Shown here: positions 1 to 9,330 of the stretch, in pieces
How positions within the stretch are numbered: the stretch's first letter is position 1
Layout: every line of letters starts with the position of its first letter
NCBI GenBank assembly: GCA_015143735.1
Contig: VKHC01000468.1
Location: forward strand, 1-11,765
Length of the DNA: 11,765 bases
Origin: Synura sp. LO234KE
Lineage: Eukaryota; Sar; Synurophyceae; Synurales; Mallomonadaceae
Direction: 5' to 3'
Position numbers and translations under genes: made by a program
Notes under the pieces: generated by a model
Told to the model about the DNA's origin: nothing
The model's database searches: none
Seen by the model: the letters and a program-made list of their open reading frames with translations, nothing else

Positions 1-57
1 TCATTGTTCATGAGCATAGCTCGAGTGGAGATGAGAGGGATACTTGGAGGTGGAAAG

Positions 58-2833
58 TCACCTTTGTGCACCGGAGTGTACCAGCGGTGAGGGCCATTTC
101 ATAATCGACAGGGAATGAAAGTGATCCTCGACCGGCAGTGGAAGTGGTTGAATTGGATCCAACACCCGACTCTGTGCCAAGTGTACGTGGGCTAACCCTA
201 AATTCTTTAACAAAGAGGCCGAGACGATGGATGGGGATAGTGCAGTTGAAGTAGGAGCGCTGCCCATGGCGGTGAGGTTGCTCGTCAATACAAGGTGCCG
301 GTCCACGAGAGTTCCAGATTCTAGAAGCAGCGCGGATTCCAACCAGTACACTGCGTAGAGGAGCGGTTTCGCGGAGGGAGCAGTGGTGGTGCCAGCTATC
401 GCTCCTTCCAGTAAGTACGCAGCTGTATCTGCTCACAACGAATACATCACACCAAACGGATTCAAACAAGAGGGGAGCGGGTACTCAGAACAAGGTTGTC
501 ATGGGACACCTGCCACCCGGTCTTTGAAGTCTCTGCCGATCGTCCACTCCCACGTCTCTTGCGGATACTTCGCCTCTTCTGGAAGGTTCGGTAGCGCCTC
601 GAGCACCGATGTCCACGCCTCAGCGACGCGCTTCGTCCGCTGCTCCGCACCGCTCAATACACTCCTCGGAGTGACTTGAGACACGAGACCGACCGGCTCG
701 AGCTCGTAGCGCTCGTCAACTTTCGTGTCTTTGAAACTGAATTTGCCTCCTAAAAAAATGGTCAGGTTGTTCGTAGCTTTGCCTCGTGACCCTTGTGTGC
801 CTAGATTCGCGTCTAAAAATTGAGCCATCGTAAAGGCCCCTTCTTTCCTCAGATTTGGGCTGTTGGGAGCTGCGTGATATGTCCCTGGAAAATTTAATTG
901 AGGGTAGAGAGCATGCTTGTGCTTGAACCAACTGTAGGTCATCATGGACAGGTTAATGGCCGTTACATCGGCCCGCACCCCTTCGCACTTCTGGAGGTAT
1001 CGTATAGAGGTCCATTGCATGTCATAATTAACCAGAAGGACAGCGCCAGGAGGCAGTGGCGCTAAAATGGCAGCGGCATAGCGCCGGAAATGTAACGCTT
1101 GACTCTGATCCGAGATGAAATAATTGCGCTGTATTTGTGCTGCGACCAGCACGATTACAATCGACAGGCTGAAGACTCGGCCGAGCGACAATCCGTTACC
1201 TGCCTTCCCTTCCTCCTCGTCATACTTCCCGACCATTTTATCATTAACGGATATATTTCCTGTGCTACCAAGAGATGGTGGAGTGGGGATATCTCTGCCG
1301 GCTGCACCCTTCAAGATCACGTTACGTCGAGAAGCAGTCGTGCCTTTGGCGGGGTAGTTATCGATCCTCTGGACATTGTTAGACCGTAAACCGGTCCAGT
1401 TCCATTCGAAAATGACTGAGTTGATCAATCCCATACATAAATCAAATCCTAGTCCCGAGAACATAAACAGTATCAGGTTTGGTTGCATCCAGAAACGTTG
1501 GTGTACACCATACAAAAGTTTGTCGTTTAACGGAAGATTGGACAAGGAGTGAAATACCAGAAAGTAGAACACAAATGTGAATATGAGAACACGTGGAGTC
1601 CACATTGCTTCCGACGGTCGCAAGAGCAGCGTAGAGGTGGGCGATGACAAAGATGTGAGCTCGTCAGCAGAACGAGGTATATCTGACGTTCCAATTTTCG
1701 GTGCTTGCTTTTTCTTTGACTTACTTTTGTCGGATATATAGTTTGCTTGAATTTGGTTGGAAATAGGTATCTCATGTAATTGGGATTGGAATGAATCTGT
1801 TCCATGTGCATATGGTAGGCTAAGAGGCGAGAATAAAGAGTAAACGAGGCCTATCCCCGCCAATATTGGGACAACATAGAGACCTTGCGTTGAAAATACA
1901 TCTTTCATATATGCCACGTTGCGCTGCCCAAGATCCTCCACGTCTCTGCCACTTTCCCCGGAGAAAAGTCGAAACGTGCCGTAGTCCCGTCGAAGGAAAT
2001 GGTGTATGAATCCTGACAAGGTGGATACGTGCCCCCAACTACCAGCTTCAGGTTTCACAGAAGAAATGATGGGCAAGTAAAGATAAGGGGACAGACCTAA
2101 CAAGAAGCATAAACCGAGCTTGATCAACATGGCTGGTTGGTTGTGTATATCAAATCTTAGTAAACAAAGAATCCACAATATAAGAGGAATTTCAAATAAA
2201 ATTGATGTATGTTGATTACATAGGGCCAAGCCACAAACAAATGATCCTAAATAAACGATATTTAAGTCCGGGTTTGTTATGAACCGCAACGTTAGTAAGA
2301 CCAATACACTGCACAAGAATGTGTTCAACGGAAAGACTTCTGCAGTTACTGCATACTGCCAAACCAAGGGTGAGAAGCAAAACATTCCCAGAGAAAACAT
2401 ACCCCCAAAATAATTGGATTTATTAATTTTCAATCCCGATAGAATATTTACTGTGCATGCTACGTTTAAAGAGGCAAAAATGGTACAAAGCGAACTAAAC
2501 ACATTTACTCTCCAGGCTACGGATTGGATAGGGATAATAGACAAAAATTTGACAACCAACGTAAATATGGGATAGCCTGGCGGCTAAAGGTATATTAGGG
2601 GGGAAATGGAATATACCGAAATAATATAACATTTTAAATCTTACATGAGCTATTCCAAGAATACATCCCTCCGCAACAAGTTCACCACTATCTCCACCAG
2701 CAATTGATGGAGACAAAGTAAATAAATAAATGGCAGCAAAAATGAGCGCACCGACGACGAAAATGTTGGAATCAAGCGGCATGTGGAAATTTAATATTTT
2801 CGTAATACACGTTTCCAGCGTGTGTACATACAT
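58..2833 (-). CDS. TMEM260: TMEM260-like protein O-mannosyltransferase (DUF2723), three exons
   Basis: Exons are 2833-2645, 2583-510 and 428-58, giving about 877 residues; human TMEM260 is about 700. The family consists of multi-span ER GT-C enzymes that O-mannosylate receptor ectodomains. A first membrane segment (residues 23-40) leads into GGDSGEL (46-52), whose acidic residues fit the GT-C luminal catalytic motif. Splicing the first intron joins GIAH to PPGYPIFTL, the family signature. Further matches are AEVFPLN (144-150), NQHT (186-189), GLSPYLYLP (226-234), a following SWGH...YGTF block (245-266), RFWMQ (near 428) and LPPGAVLL...RYLQ (573-594). Ser/Lys-rich linkers near 330-389 and 456-526 account for part of the extra length. 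Splicing the second intron gives DRVADTAAYLLE and then KNLGLAHVHLAQ, a TPR-like C-terminal region. The start is the first Met; Met18 at 2782 is an alternative. The end is uncertain: the stop at 60-58 overlaps a GTGACT donor-like site, so a fourth exon may lie beyond the left edge. Family identity is very likely; the exact enzyme activity is inferred. Confidence 0.9.
429..509 (-). other. Intron 2 of the TMEM260-like gene (81 nt)
   Basis: The donor is GGCAG|GTGTCC and the acceptor is TGAGCAG|ATACAG, phase 1. Reading through instead meets TGA at 501-499. Splicing turns the end of exon 2 (IGRDFKDRVA) into DRVADTAAYLLE, which fits the helical C-terminal region and opens about 120 more codons. The donor is weaker than that of intron 1. 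Confidence 0.8.
2584..2644 (-). other. Intron 1 of the TMEM260-like gene (61 nt)
   Basis: On the minus strand the donor is CAT|GTAAGA and the acceptor is CTTTAG|CCG after a pyrimidine- and T-rich stretch. The phase is 0. Without this splice the GIAH motif is separated from PPGYPIF by a frame change; with it the family signature is exact. Confidence 0.93.
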
Positions 2834-2962
2834 GTTGAGTGTAGCTTTTGCGTATGGTCAGGGAAATATTTAGGCCGTTTCCCAAAATATTTTTTCTTCA
2901 GTAAAGAAGGAAGTAATAAGGGTTTAATTGGTTCAAAAAATACAGTAAAGTCACGGATTAAT
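2834..2962. promoter_or_regulatory. Putative bidirectional promoter
   Basis: These 129 bp lie between the start codons of two divergent genes. The stretch is AT-rich with A and T runs (about 2889-2900 and 2936-2945). There is no clear TATA box at a fixed distance from either ATG. Both promoters and both 5' UTRs must fit here unless upstream exons exist, so co-regulation is plausible but inferred from spacing alone. Confidence 0.5.
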
Positions 2963-3982
2963 ATGGGATGCCTACAAAGTCGCTCAAAGGCGGAGGATCA
3001 AACCGCAAGCCAGTCTCAAGCAACAAAAAGGAGGTCGGGCCATCGCCTTTCAAGGATGGACTCCTCTGTCAACACCAGGATAGCCTTGGCCCTAGCACGT
3101 AAAAAAAATGAGCTAATGCTATCAAAGTCTAAAATAACTTTTTCCAAGTAATTTGCTAGCTTGAAATATATGTATTCGAATAATGTCAATATTATTTTTT
3201 GGTATTTAGGATTATTTTGAAATTTGACAAACTGCGGAGAGTTATCAGCGAAATTAAATCAGTGTTTCGCACCTTTTCGGGAGATCTGAGTGGAATAAGC
3301 TTAGATGGCCTACAGAAAGCTATGGTTTTGTTACACGGAGATGTAACGAAGGAGGAAGTCATGGAATTATTTGACTTCGTAGACATAGATGACAGCAAAT
3401 TAATAGATTTGAAAGAATTCCTTGTTGCCCTGTGTGTTGGCTATATATTAGAAGTTATTCCTGCATTCTCGACCAAAGAAGACAGTTCCTCGTATACTTT
3501 TTCGTCTAACCGACCATCACAGAGAAATACCGATGCAGAGAACTTTAGTCCCGTCTTGGTGGAAGACGTACCTAGTGAGCAGCGTAAGCCTCAAAGAACT
3601 GTATCTGGATTTATGGGCAAAGGCAATGAAGTGCGGGAGATGCTAAACTTGATCGTAACAGCATACTTACTCTTTGATCCAGAGGCGCAGGGTTACATCG
3701 AGAAGACGGCGGTAGAGAAACTCCTCGAGGAAGATGGTCACAAACAGGGGAAGAACGCTTTGTTAAGCGAACAGAAGTGGAAAGAAATGGTAACACTCGC
3801 TTACACCGCCATTTATTTTAGAGATTAACACCTTACAATCTAGTTTCGCTCTTAAATTAATCACTTCCTTCTTATACTTGTAACAGGACTGGGATGCGAA
3901 TGGTACAATAGACTTCGCAGAGTTTGTCATTTCTTTCAGCTCATGGATGGATGTCACTGACGAGCTCGCGAATCCAGAGTGA
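2963..3982 (+). CDS. EF-hand calcium-binding protein, CML21/22-like, N-myristoylation signal
   Basis: Exons are 2963-3147, 3210-3789 and 3887-3982, giving 286 residues. The N-terminus MGCLQSRSK fits dual N-myristoylation (Gly2) and palmitoylation (Cys3), so membrane anchoring is likely. A basic, Ser/Gln-rich tail runs to about residue 55. EF1 (about 85-96) has lost its ligands. EF2 (loop 120-131, DIDDSKLIDLKE) is canonical. EF3 (218-229) has Asp1 but lacks Glu12. EF4 (256-267, DWDANGTIDFAE) is canonical, and intron 2 cuts exactly before it. The order LKFDKL, degenerate hand, canonical hand, GYIL, linker, EF3, then EMDWD...F...W matches plant-type CML21/22 proteins. The linker (about 145-200) is Ser-rich and disordered. 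The same frame is open upstream to an ATG at 2822, but the MGC start is preferred for its lipidation motif. Likely a Ca2+ sensor or adaptor; its targets cannot be read from sequence. Confidence 0.9.
3148..3209 (+). other. Intron 1 of the EF-hand gene (62 nt)
   Basis: The donor is TCCAA|GTAATT and the acceptor is GTATTTAG|GATT, with a T-run just upstream. The phase is 2, and the split codon reads Lys62. Skipping the splice ends at TAA 3149-3151. Joining gives SKIILKFDKL, which continues the family pattern. Confidence 0.88.
3790..3886 (+). other. Intron 2 of the EF-hand gene (97 nt)
   Basis: The donor is ATG|GTAACA and the acceptor is TTGTAACAG|GAC, phase 0. A pyrimidine-rich stretch (3862-3880) precedes the acceptor. 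Splicing joins KWKEM to DWDANG, completing the fourth EF-hand; unspliced, the frame stops at TAA 3826-3828. Confidence 0.93.
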
Positions 3983-3998
3983 AGGCTCAGAAGTGTTA

Positions 3999-4004
3999 AA
4001 TAAA
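3999..4004 (+). terminator. Polyadenylation signal-like AATAAA
   Basis: AATAAA begins 17 bases after the EF-hand stop codon, a plausible position for cleavage and polyadenylation of that transcript. A second AATAAA lies at 4496-4501. AT-rich DNA gives chance matches, so this is a modest call. Confidence 0.4.
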
Positions 4005-4560
4005 TGAATGATCAAGCGCGACTTACCTGATATTTTCACATATGCGCAGATAGATGTTCATCTACCCCGTATGGCTCTAAGATGCCGCAAATTATTTGTA
4101 TGAATATTAAATTGGATGCTTGCAAAGCCGCGTTGCTCGGGGAAATTTTGGACGATGGAGCGGGTACATATGCATCCCGAAGTTATCGTCCCGGCGTTTC
4201 TTTAGTTGGCTCCTATGATATTATGCATATCCTCATTCTGCATCCCTGGGCGTCCTGCCTCATCGGCAAAGTGCTTCTCGTGTCCGTGTGATTTCTTTAA
4301 AAAAACAGTTCCCTCGTCCTTATCGAATTGCGTTTTTGTTTTAGTATGAGTAAAGATAATGCATTTGCGAAACAAATATACTATGTGGAGTAGCATGTCC
4401 GCGCGAAAGCGAGCGCGGTTATTGGGATCCAGGAGGAGGAACAAAGGTAAAAAACCAAGTTGCTGAAAGTCCAGTAGTTATTTATAACGAAGGGAAATAA
4501 ATGACAAGTCAGTCGGAGGGTCTAGACAGCACCATTACACCACTAAGTCCATAACTATCC
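4005..4560. other. Intergenic stretch without a convincing gene
   Basis: Open frames here (for example 4082-4291 plus and 4202-4444 minus) have no recognisable motif and overlap each other. The only local structure is a perfect 6-bp inverted repeat, CCGCGC and GCGCGG, at 4399-4404 and 4413-4418 with an 8-nt loop. It is unlike the AT-rich surroundings and has no known role. Confidence 0.5.
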
Positions 4561-4562
4561 CC

Positions 4563-4730
4563 TATGTACCAAATGGCAAGTTCCGTGACCGAGTAGGTGC
4601 AGGGGGAGGAGGCCGCATGCCCGAGGGCAAGGGAAAGTTGTTCTCCCCCGGGATGTCTTGATACGCTACAATATCCCATAATAAAGCAAGGGGAATCTCC
4701 ACCCATGCGGACGCATCCAAGGGTGGAGAG
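4563..4730. repeat. GC-rich segment, diverged copy A
   Basis: By eye it aligns with 10304-10450 in the same orientation. Shared landmarks include TGTACCAA, then TGACCGAGT, a G-rich stretch, CCCGAG, GGGAA, CCC.GGGA and finally AAGGGGA. In one minus-strand frame both copies read a Pro-rich segment ending PTRSR (4590 region and 10330 region). The similarity is patchy with small indels, so it is an old duplication or a dispersed repeat whose ends I cannot fix. Confidence 0.5.
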
Positions 4731-4872
4731 GGGCTCATCGGGGTGGTGTAGCAAGCGCAAACAACATAAAAATGCAGGGAAGCGACGAGAGGAGCGACGC
4801 AGTAAGCGAGTGGGTAGTAGACTGAGCGGCGGCGCATAAAGAGGGCAATGTGCGTAAAAGGAACGGGTACTG

Positions 4873-5990
4873 CTAATAAGCCACGCGGTGGTATAGACAG
4901 GGTACGTATGCAAGAAGACGGATGCCGCCGGCGATAGCTGGGAAAGCTGTAGGCGGAGCTTGAGGGCCGGCGATATCCCGAGGTCCATCGCTGCCGGCCC
5001 TCATCGCGCTGGAGCTGGGAATGCTAGCACAGGCAGGAGGCGGAGACAATGGCGCCGGAGGGATTTTCTGTTCATACGGGGCAGCGTTAACGCAATGTAG
5101 CGGAAGTGGGGATTCCGTGGCACCAGGTAGACAGGCGAGCGAGAGGCACTCTTCATCCGGATGCATGAAGCCTGAGTACAGAGCTAGCCATGCCTCCTGT
5201 ACATGGGATAAGAGGTCGGTCCATAAGGGGTCGATAATTAGGTCATCCCATGGCACTTGACCATATGGTTCGAAGATGTTTTCAAGGAGATCCATTTGCT
5301 CCAAGGAGAAATGTCCCAGCCACCCGCTAGAGCACTGACGTGAATCTGCTGCGACGTCGCGGAGCGTAGCAAGAAGATGGTTTTCTTGCCCTTTGGAACC
5401 TCCAAAAATGTGAAATGGTTGGAAAATAAGTGGAAGCATGGTGGTGCGGACGTGAAATGCGGACATCTAGGCTGGAGAAGTCGTCCATGAGCTCGAACCT
5501 GGTGGAGGTCACCTTAAAGACGAAGCTGCTATGAGCCAACCACCTTGGACGTAGATGACATTTGAGGGGATGTCGTGTTGGGTCGCATACTGCTGGGAGA
5601 ACCTTATCGGTCCTACTCCTGAGATCTGCAAGGACCGGAGAATCATTTCGATAAGCTCTTCTTTGATCGGGGAGCTCCAAGCTTGCTGAAGCGCCTGTCG
5701 GGAGTTGTGACGCTGACGGGGCAGCAGGTGCGCTCATGGTCTTCAATGTCCGTGAGCTCAGTGGAGCAGACGAGACGGGGCTTTAGCTTCTTCACCGCAA
5801 GGAGTCGTTGATGCTCCCATAGGGATGTCAAGCGCTTAACATGAGCTGTCTCATCCCAGGGGCAGCCGTACTTGGCAGCCGAAGCAGCTCCCTCGACGAT
5901 TGATTTACGAAGAGTAGCCCAATCCGGATGTTTACCCCATGCCGCACTGACGTGGGGACATTTCCGGAATGTGCTGCGAGACGTGAGCAG
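4873..5990 (-). pseudogene. Chain of frameshifted coding remnants, family unidentified
   Basis: Three overlapping minus-strand frames, roughly 5990-5740, 5746-5470 and 5466-4873, each read as protein-like sequence for part of their length and then hand over to another frame. The first contains AAWGKHPDWATLRKSIVEG and then DETAHVKRL; the next has an Ala/Pro/Ser-rich part and LRPRWLAHSSFVFKV; the last has ENHLLATLRDVAADSR and VPWDDLIIDPLWTDLL. This is the GC-richest part of the window. HPDWATL followed by a charged helix recalls segments upstream of reverse transcriptase in some protist retroelements, but no catalytic motif (such as YxDD or DDE) is visible and I would not assign it. It runs on directly from the FG/YQ-motif remnant upstream, so both may be one broken gene or element. 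A multi-exon gene is possible, but I found no phase-compatible GT-AG pairs. Confidence 0.4.
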
Positions 5991-6770
5991 TCGCGTGGGC
6001 ATGGACCGGCACCATGTGGTTATCTAGCGAAGTGCAACTGTACGTACCAAAGTCGTCAGGGGTGTTGCCTGCAGCTTTTTGCCCACCGCTTTGGATGGAA
6101 TACTTGATCAAAACCTGATTTGAGGTAGACTCCAGTGCTCGCTTTAGATACTGCTGATAGGCAGGGTCATCGGTAGGTTTAGTGGAACAGGATTTCATGG
6201 GAGCTCGCTTGAGCAAGCCCTGGGTCGAAGTAACATCTAACATTCTCTTTACATACGCTTCTTGATACGCAGCTTCATTGGAGTATGGGGCAGTAAAAGA
6301 TGCCGGGGGAGCTTGCAGATTTGCCAAGGCTCCAAACTTAAATCCTTTTGCAGCAGATGTGGTCGCTCCAGAAGCTCCATGGAAGTTTGTGGATCCTGAA
6401 AATCCAAAGATTTTGCCTCGGTCAGGGTGGAGCTGGCTGAGAGCACATGAGGTCCTGCCATGGGAACTGCTGCTTGATTTATTGGCGCTCCGAAAAGAAA
6501 TCGAGGCACAGAATCAAGATGGACACCGAATTTTTGACCTGAAATTTTTGTTGAAAAAGTAAATATTTTATCTCTATCTGGATTCAGTTGGCCTGAAGAT
6601 TGGGTCCAGGCCATGCGAGGTACGTTGGAAGAATTGACTTCATCTTCTGGAGGCTTAACCAGACGTCCTGAGGCTCGGTTGTTTGGTTTTGTTTCGAGTT
6701 GAAGCTGTCAATTTTCGAAGCTCCTGCTCATTTCCAAGTTTGTGGCGACCGAAATTTTGAGGGATTAAAT
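5985..6770 (-). pseudogene. Copy 1 of an FG / QLNPDRDKIF / AYQxYL motif protein family, frameshifted
   Basis: Minus-strand reading begins near 6770 with LGNEQELRKLTASTRNK, then changes frame to a segment with RLVKPPEDEVNSSNVPR and an in-frame Met at 6614. GQLNPDRDKIFTFS (unit 1, 6555-6590) follows, then KFGV and RFLFGAP. A frame change near 6440 leads to QLHPDRGKIFGFSG (unit 2, 6400-6435), GFKFGALANL, AAYQEAYVKRML (about 6241-6275) and PAYQQYLKRALE (about 6131-6165). A further one-base change near 5968 continues into the remnant to the left. The two QL.PDR units and the two YQ units are internal repeats of the same protein. FG and FxFG dipeptides in low-complexity sequence recall FG nucleoporins, but I cannot name the family. 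The frame breaks favour a pseudogene; unrecognised introns are the alternative. Confidence 0.5.
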
Positions 6771-7640
6771 AACTACGATTTAATAGGTAAAAAACAAGTG
6801 GCGCTAGTGAGAGGATTGGCAGTCACCGTCGTAAGAGGTCAATATGCTACCAGTAACTTCCTCACCAATCGGTGCATAAAAAAATCTTCCACCAAAATCT
6901 AAAATAATATGATTCCGTTTTTAGCGTGGTTAGAATCCACGAAAATCCATAGTTGAAACCCAGATTCAGATAAGTGGACCACCACCTGAATCTATCAGCC
7001 ACTGCTACCATGGTGTAGTACGAGATCCACCGTAGTACAACCAGCATATTTTCCAGTAAAAGCTTAAGAAATGAAATACATCTGGAAACTAAAATACTAA
7101 GGTGTATCCACGTGGTATCTTTTCCAATTAGAAGTCTGTACGTTGTGAATCTTCCATTCAAATACTTAAGATTTTAAAAATTACTTACTAGCTAATATTG
7201 CTTTTGAAGCATATGGAATACAAATTAGATCACGATTAACAAACACACATCGAAAGGGAAAGGGCAAATTGTTCATGTCCCCATCAAATTTGGCAGTACA
7301 CATCCCGCAAAAGTGTTATAGGTAGAGCTTAACCAGTATATCATTATTAGGAATGGCAGATTTCTTATGCGGGGGATCAACAGCATAATTTACAAAAATG
7401 ATTTGAACATAAGTGATTCCAACTGGGATTCGCGGTTAACCATTTTTGTATTTTAGGGATCTGAACAGTTACTTAACCGTGACTCTTTCAAATGATGCTA
7501 ATATATGTCTGAGTCCAAAAAACAAGAACATTTACCTGTAGCTGGCCACAACATTTAATACATCTGTAAGCTGGCTATCACAATACATTTTCTTCCCCCT
7601 ATTAGCGACGATTCGACGGATTATCTACAGATAGATTTTG
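6771..7640. other. AT-rich stretch with no recognisable gene
   Basis: No frame here reads as a known family. The longest open frame (6862-7161, minus) is Trp/Tyr/Leu-rich with no motif and looks like chance. A short inverted repeat, CGTGG and CCACG with a 7-nt loop, lies near 6925-6941. I see no tRNA, no long repeat and no promoter that I would defend. Confidence 0.5.
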
Positions 7641-7660
7641 GTGAACCGATGCCACCACAC

Positions 7661-7900
7661 CAAGAAGACCAGAGGCTCGTATGGAAATGCTACTCGACAG
7701 TATTGCCCATCCACAGGGTTTGAATTCTTCCAGACGTTCTCTACGTAAGTTATGGAGAAGGTTCTTACCGGCCAGGTCAGCATCTTCAATATGCAGTCCC
7801 CTACTTGGAGCAAAGTACTAGGTGTTTCCTATGAAAGTGCTTGTTGCTTTCAAAAAATAATTCGCAACAACATTATTAGCTTATAACCGAGGGCAGAATG
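7661..7900. repeat. Dispersed repeat, copy 1 (about 240 bp)
   Basis: It matches 9331-9595 in direct orientation. The last 76 bases (7825-7900 against 9520-9595) differ at one position by eye. The 5' part carries more substitutions and small indels, including an 11-bp gap after GAGCAAA. Read on the minus strand, this copy has an open frame (7625-7813) containing ITYVENVWKNSNPVDGQYC; the second copy keeps GDCILKMLT and NVWKNSNPVDGQ but has two stops. No terminal inverted repeats or target-site duplications are evident, so this could be a mobile-element fragment or part of a local duplication. Confidence 0.85.
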
Positions 7901-7996
7901 CAGATAAGAAACGAAACATTTTCTTGAAAATCAATGAGTAAATTATTAGCATAGCTGGACATATATGTCATACAAGGAAATGGTGACACCACGTGA

Positions 7997-8375
7997 GGAT
8001 CCGCTCCTATAATAGCTAAGAACTTCCTATGTACCTTCCCCGATTACCTAGAGCTCCAAGTGACTGCAGCCGGTGGAGTGCCGGACTCTTGCCAGAAGTT
8101 CTGCGAGGTACACATGGACGTCAAGGGTGCCGAATACTTTTTCGCGATGAGAGTTAAGCTGGAGACATGAAAGAGAAAGCTGCACAACTATCTCTCTAAG
8201 ACATAATATTTCGCTCAAGCCCTCGCAATGCAGCGTGAATAGCGGAGATATTCCTCCTGGCCAAATCCCCGAAATTCAAAGTACACGCACGACTTTTGCA
8301 ATAAGCCCATCTACGAGTCCACTGCGATTATGCATTTGACATATTTTCTGGGTGATCCAGATCAATAATCTTAGC
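7997..8375 (+). pseudogene. Possible degenerate coding remnant with in-frame stops
   Basis: One plus-strand frame, starting right after a stop and without an initiator ATG, is open for 57 codons (7997-8170). It reads like protein: FPDYLELQVTAAGGVPDSC, then FCEVHMDVKGAEYFFAMR. Past TGA 8168-8170 the same frame still yields protein-like pieces (CNKPIYESTAIMHLTYFLG near 8302-8358) broken by three further stops. I do not recognise the family. Chance openness is a real alternative. Confidence 0.25.
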
Positions 8376-8779
8376 AGTCCAAAGCGTTGAAGCGAGCTTG
8401 GCTTTATGCGCTCCTAGCCGTTGTTCATGTGTTCCCAAAGAGAGGCGATATATCTGGCTGCCTCTCTGTGTCGTCAGGTGGGGAGCCAAATATGCCTCCT
8501 GGTTTGGATAGACCACGGGCGGTGAGAGAAGCTCCGGCCAAGCGAACTCAAAACCACAGTTCAACAGGTTGAAACAGCTAGAGTATCATCTGCCGCTTAT
8601 TTTGAAACTTCATGAAATAGAGTTAGCAATCTTTACAGTGGACTTAAGCTCATGAACCGATGCAGCATCAAGGAGATCTAGATTCTGGGAAGAGAGATCA
8701 CCCCAGATTAGGATGATAATTTGTTTTGTTAATCTGATGCCGAGCTGCAACCGCGAGCGTCCGACGACTAGGGCCATGC

Positions 8780-9012
8780 ATCTTCCAAGTAATTGAGAAT
8801 AGAGAGCGACTCTTCAAGTACCTTTTGAAGGTATTGCTGATACGCCAGTTCACGAATTTACTAAGCAGGAATAACTTCCGTGGAAGCGGTGAAGTTTTCC
8901 AAATCTCCAATTTTAAACGCATACCACGCAAATTTGCCGATGTCTGAGATGGATTGGTCCAAAACTACATTTCGCCAAAATAAAAAGCTCTGAACTCCAG
9001 TAACTAGAATCA
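8780..9012 (-). pseudogene. Copy 2 of the FG/YQ-motif family, degenerate
   Basis: On the minus strand the sequence reads GVQSFLFWRN, then KFAWYAFKIGDLENFTAST, two adjacent stops, and LAYQQYLQKVLEES (8806-8847). These align in order with SVPRFLFGAP, GFKFGALANL and AYQQYLKRALES of copy 1 at 5985-6770. The codons for AYQQYL differ from copy 1 mainly at third positions. The QLNPDR unit and a large middle part are missing. The stops mark it as non-functional. Confidence 0.5.
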
Positions 9013-9033
9013 CTGTTATTGCGTTCCCTTCTC

Positions 9034-9264
9034 CTAGATGAGACCTGGTATATGCAGACGATTTGCATTTTTCAAAGCTTTGAAAGCGCGGGAAGCCGGG
9101 GACGATGCCACCTGTGTTTTTGTTGTTTTAGTCGACGATGTTTTAATTGCAGATAGGCGATTTTTGAGGCAAAACTGGTCAGTATCGGAGTCCAAAAATT
9201 CATAAATGCGGTTGGCACAAGAACCGCCACAAGTATTACAAGTGAGACAGTTGGCAGCAGTCAT
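9034..9264 (-). CDS. Small Cys-rich ORF, possible exon or remnant
   Basis: The 76-codon ATG-initiated frame begins with the cluster CLTCNTCGGSC, a possible metal-binding or disulfide-rich segment. It continues through a Ser/Thr/Lys-rich part (TSSTKTTKTQVASSPASRAF). It lies just upstream of copy 2 on the same strand. Its Ser/Thr/Lys-rich part resembles the LRKLTASTRNKTKQ region upstream of copy 1, so it may be the degraded or exonic N-terminal part of that family. No family is recognised, and expression is unknown. Confidence 0.3.
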   Translation of the reverse strand: MTAANCLTCNTCGGSCANRIYEFLDSDTDQFCLKNRLSAIKTSSTKTTKTQVASSPASRAFKALKNANRLHIPGLI

Positions 9265-9330
9265 CGTAAGGTGTTAGTTTGGGGCGGAGTTGTTACGCCT
9301 GATGGCGGGCTACTATTACCCCGCCTCAAC

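Noticed and set aside
8-469. Long minus-strand frame of 153 codons
   Set aside because: It overlaps exon 3 of the TMEM260-like gene on the same strand in another frame. The frame used by the family motif KNLGLAHVHLAQ is the one ending at 58.
2822-2962. N-terminal extension of the EF-hand gene to an in-frame ATG at 2822
   Set aside because: The extension overlaps the start of the divergent gene and lacks family features. The ATG at 2963 creates a classic MGC lipidation signal.
4597-4839. Plus-strand frame through the GC-rich region
   Set aside because: It is Arg/Gly/Ser-rich by composition and antisense to other equally open frames. The DNA repeat relation explains the segment better.
5985-6770. 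Intact multi-exon gene for the FG/YQ protein
   Set aside because: Candidate GT-AG pairs (for example GTACGT near 6050 with CGCAG near 5980) give incompatible phases. A one-base extra A explains one shift better. Not fully excluded.
5985-6770. Phycobilisome linker or phycoerythrin gamma-subunit identity
   Set aside because: The repeated AYQ helices prompted the idea, but no pigment-linker signature or bilin-binding Cys context is visible.
6862-7161. 99-codon minus-strand frame rich in Trp, Tyr and Phe
   Set aside because: Composition follows AT-rich DNA and no membrane-protein family pattern or homologous copy was seen.
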